From: Mucilaginibacter galii | GTDB lineage: Bacteria; Bacteroidota; Bacteroidia; Sphingobacteriales; Sphingobacteriaceae | Length of the DNA stretch: 64,000 bases | Direction: 5' to 3' | Assembly: GCF_014635825.1 (NCBI RefSeq) | Contig: NZ_BMDO01000001.1 | Span: 372,001-436,000 of the forward strand | Part shown: piece by piece, positions 62,871 through 64,000 of the stretch | Numbering within the stretch: the stretch's first letter is position 1 | How the letters are laid out: each line of letters opens with the position of its first letter | Notes under the pieces: generated by a model | Databases searched by the model: none | What the model was told of the DNA's origin: nothing | What the model saw: only the letters and a program-made list of their open reading frames with translations | Program-made: the position numbers and the translations under genes

Positions 62871-63134
62871 ATGGCAAACGATCAAATTCAATACGTTACC
62901 GCTCCTAAAGTGGACGATAACCGCAAAAAATACTGCCGTTTCAAAAAGAACGGTATCAAGTACATTGATTACAAAGACGGTAACTTTTTATTAAAGTTCA
63001 TTAACGATCAGGGTAAATTATTACCACGCCGTTTAACCGGTACTTCATTAAAATTTCAGCGTAAAGTGGCTCAATCGGTTAAACGTGCCCGCCACATTGG
63101 TTTGTTGCCTTACGTTACTGACTCGTTAAAATAA
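62871..63134 (+). CDS. rpsR: 30S ribosomal protein S18
   Basis: An 87-residue protein with KKYCRFKKNGIKYIDYKD, LLPRRLTGTSLKFQRKVAQ and RARHIGLLPYV, the full S18 signature. It forms a complex with S6 on the small-subunit platform and lies between rpsF and rplI in the usual order. A single Cys is kept in the N-terminal segment. Confidence 0.98.
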   Translation: MANDQIQYVTAPKVDDNRKKYCRFKKNGIKYIDYKDGNFLLKFINDQGKLLPRRLTGTSLKFQRKVAQSVKRARHIGLLPYVTDSLK

Positions 63135-63137
63135 TAT

Positions 63138-63143
63138 AGGAGG
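63138..63143 (+). promoter_or_regulatory. Strong Shine-Dalgarno before rplI
   Basis: AGGAGG is 8 bases before the ATG at 63152. It is notable because nearly every other gene in this window lacks a recognisable Shine-Dalgarno. Confidence 0.75.
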
Positions 63144-63151
63144 TTAACAAA

Positions 63152-63595
63152 ATGGACATTATATTAAAACAAGACGTTAAAAACCTCGGCGAGAAAGACG
63201 AAGTTGTTAAAGTAAAAGCAGGTTATGGCCGTAACTTTTTAATCCCTAAAGGTTTTGGTCAGTTAGCTACCCCATCTGCACGTAAAGTTTTAGCTGAAAA
63301 CTTGAAACAAGCTCAGTTTAAACAAGACAAGATCCGTAAGGATGCTGATGAAGTGGCTACCCGTTTAGAAGGCGTTAAATTAACTATCGGCGCTAAAGCC
63401 GGCGAAAGCGGTAAAATTTTCGGTGCTATCAACACTATCCAGGTGGCTGATGCTTTGAAAAAACAAGGCTTCGAAGTTGACCGTCGTCGTATCACTTTCA
63501 ACGAAGAGCCTAAATTTGTAGGCGAATACACTGCAACTCTAAACTTACATAAAGAAGTTAAAGTTCAGGTACCTTTTGAAGTAGTAGCTGAGTAA
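63152..63595 (+). CDS. rplI: 50S ribosomal protein L9
   Basis: A 147-residue protein. MDIILKQDVKNLGEKDEVVKVKAGYGRNFLIP is the L9 N-terminal domain, followed by a long helix rich in K and A and a C-terminal domain (AKAGESGKIFGAINT). L9 sits on the large-subunit surface and bridges neighbouring ribosomes. It is last in the rpsF-rpsR-rplI operon and has the only clear Shine-Dalgarno in the region. Confidence 0.98.
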   Translation: MDIILKQDVKNLGEKDEVVKVKAGYGRNFLIPKGFGQLATPSARKVLAENLKQAQFKQDKIRKDADEVATRLEGVKLTIGAKAGESGKIFGAINTIQVADALKKQGFEVDRRRITFNEEPKFVGEYTATLNLHKEVKVQVPFEVVAE

Positions 63596-63748
63596 GCCCC
63601 ACCTAAATCCTCCCCGGGAGGGAGGACTTTAAAAGGATATTTTAATAAAAGCTCTTTCCAATAGGAAAGAGCTTTTATATTTTAGAGAAATTTCATCAAC
63701 AACATTTTTCAAAAGCCCTCCCTCCCGGGGAGGGTTGGGAGGGGCTTT
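63596..63748. repeat. Palindromic repeat, CCTCCC family (copy D4)
   Basis: The outer arms AGCCCCACCTAAATCCTCCC and GGGAGGGGCTTTC pair across about 150 bases. They contain CCTCCCCGGGAGGG and CCTCCCGGGGAGGG cores. A separate terminator stem sits in the middle. It begins immediately after the rplI stop. Confidence 0.8.
63647..63676 (+). terminator. Terminator of the ribosomal-protein operon
   Basis: AAAAGCTCTTTCC (63647-63659) and GGAAAGAGCTTTT (63664-63676) form a 13-bp perfect stem with a 4-nt loop, followed by TATATTTT. It is nested within repeat D4. Confidence 0.9.
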
Positions 63749-63749
63749 C

Positions 63750-64000
63750 ATGACTCGAGGTATAGGTAAACTCATTTGGCGCTTTGTTAGGTTATTTGTA
63801 ATAGCATTTATTGCCATAACTGTTTTTTGGGTATTCATTTATAAATTTATAAACCCACCTGTTACCTGGCTTATGATAAGCCGTGGCTTTGAGCGCAAGG
63901 CGGCCGGCAAAATCTGGAAAATTGACAAACACTGGAAAGATTTTGATGAAATCTCCATCAACATGAAAAAGGCGGCCGTGGCCGGTGAAGATCAATCGTT
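63750..64000 (+). CDS. mtgA: Monofunctional peptidoglycan transglycosylase MtgA (3' end outside window)
   Basis: The frame is open from ATG 63750 to the window end; 83 codons are visible with no stop. The N-terminus has one membrane span (LFVIAFIAITVFWVFIY), then LISRGFERK-like and the KAAVAGEDQSF segment, the conserved start of the GT51 domain with its catalytic Glu (E in AGEDQ). MtgA polymerises lipid II into glycan strands. It starts 2 bases after repeat D4. Confidence 0.85.
   Translation, partial: MTRGIGKLIWRFVRLFVIAFIAITVFWVFIYKFINPPVTWLMISRGFERKAAGKIWKIDKHWKDFDEISINMKKAAVAGEDQS

Overview
The window looks like chromosomal DNA from a Gram-negative member of the Bacteroidota, most likely family Sphingobacteriaceae (Mucilaginibacter/Pedobacter-like). 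The reasons are the moderate GC content, the -7 promoter consensus TAnnTTTG in front of many genes, the near absence of Shine-Dalgarno sequences, and Bacteroidota-typical families such as TamB/TamL, the large putative porin, DUF5777, the lpxK-PNP pair and CheB/CheR-PAS fusions. There is no rRNA, insertion sequence, prophage or CRISPR array. One tRNA (Phe) is present.

Layout. 1-9 kb: the 3' part of tamB, the lipoprotein Omp85 partner tamL, a small aspartic protease and a GT-C glycosyltransferase. 9-13 kb (minus strand): a large porin, purine nucleoside phosphorylase and lpxK. 13.5-18.6 kb: a secreted PL11 rhamnogalacturonan lyase, then an accessory stretch with small proteins (NuiA-like nuclease inhibitor, KTSC-like, DUF4256, an AT-rich orphan), palindromic repeats and hairpin clusters. 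18.9-26.9 kb: pruA, a KgtP-type permease, a sulfite-oxidase-like enzyme and an ABC transporter operon ending in a LolA-like protein.

27-37 kb is the most distinctive part. A non-cyanobacterial Kai operon (kaiC with a C-terminal coiled coil, two different kaiB genes, a PAS histidine kinase) is followed on the same strand by a CheB-CheR-PAS fusion, a PAS/HisKA_3 kinase and a NarL-type response regulator. There is no kaiA. The arrangement suggests a timer- or redox-type input feeding two-component outputs, but this is inferred from gene order only.

37-43.6 kb: YihY, a DUF748 protein, and an operon of ECF sigma factor, inner-membrane/beta-barrel protein, YceI, DUF5777 barrel and Rieske protein. 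The sigma-factor gene contains a perfect 32-bp palindrome. 43.6-53.1 kb: a CvpA-CAP fusion, nhaA, a CE15 glucuronoyl esterase with fungal-like motifs and an upstream LacI-like operator, a Pif1-like helicase, MepB, DUF808 and an SF2 helicase. 53.5-64 kb: tRNA-Phe, manA, a lone MNT nucleotidyltransferase, NADP isocitrate dehydrogenase, a lipoprotein/barrel pair, dnaX with a tandem hexapeptide repeat, a Uma2 nuclease, rpsF-rpsR-rplI, and the start of mtgA running off the end.

At least four families of dispersed imperfect palindromes (about 60-150 bp) occupy intergenic spaces, often between convergent genes. Several genes have TAnnTTTG only 3-9 bases before the ATG, implying leaderless or nearly leaderless mRNAs.
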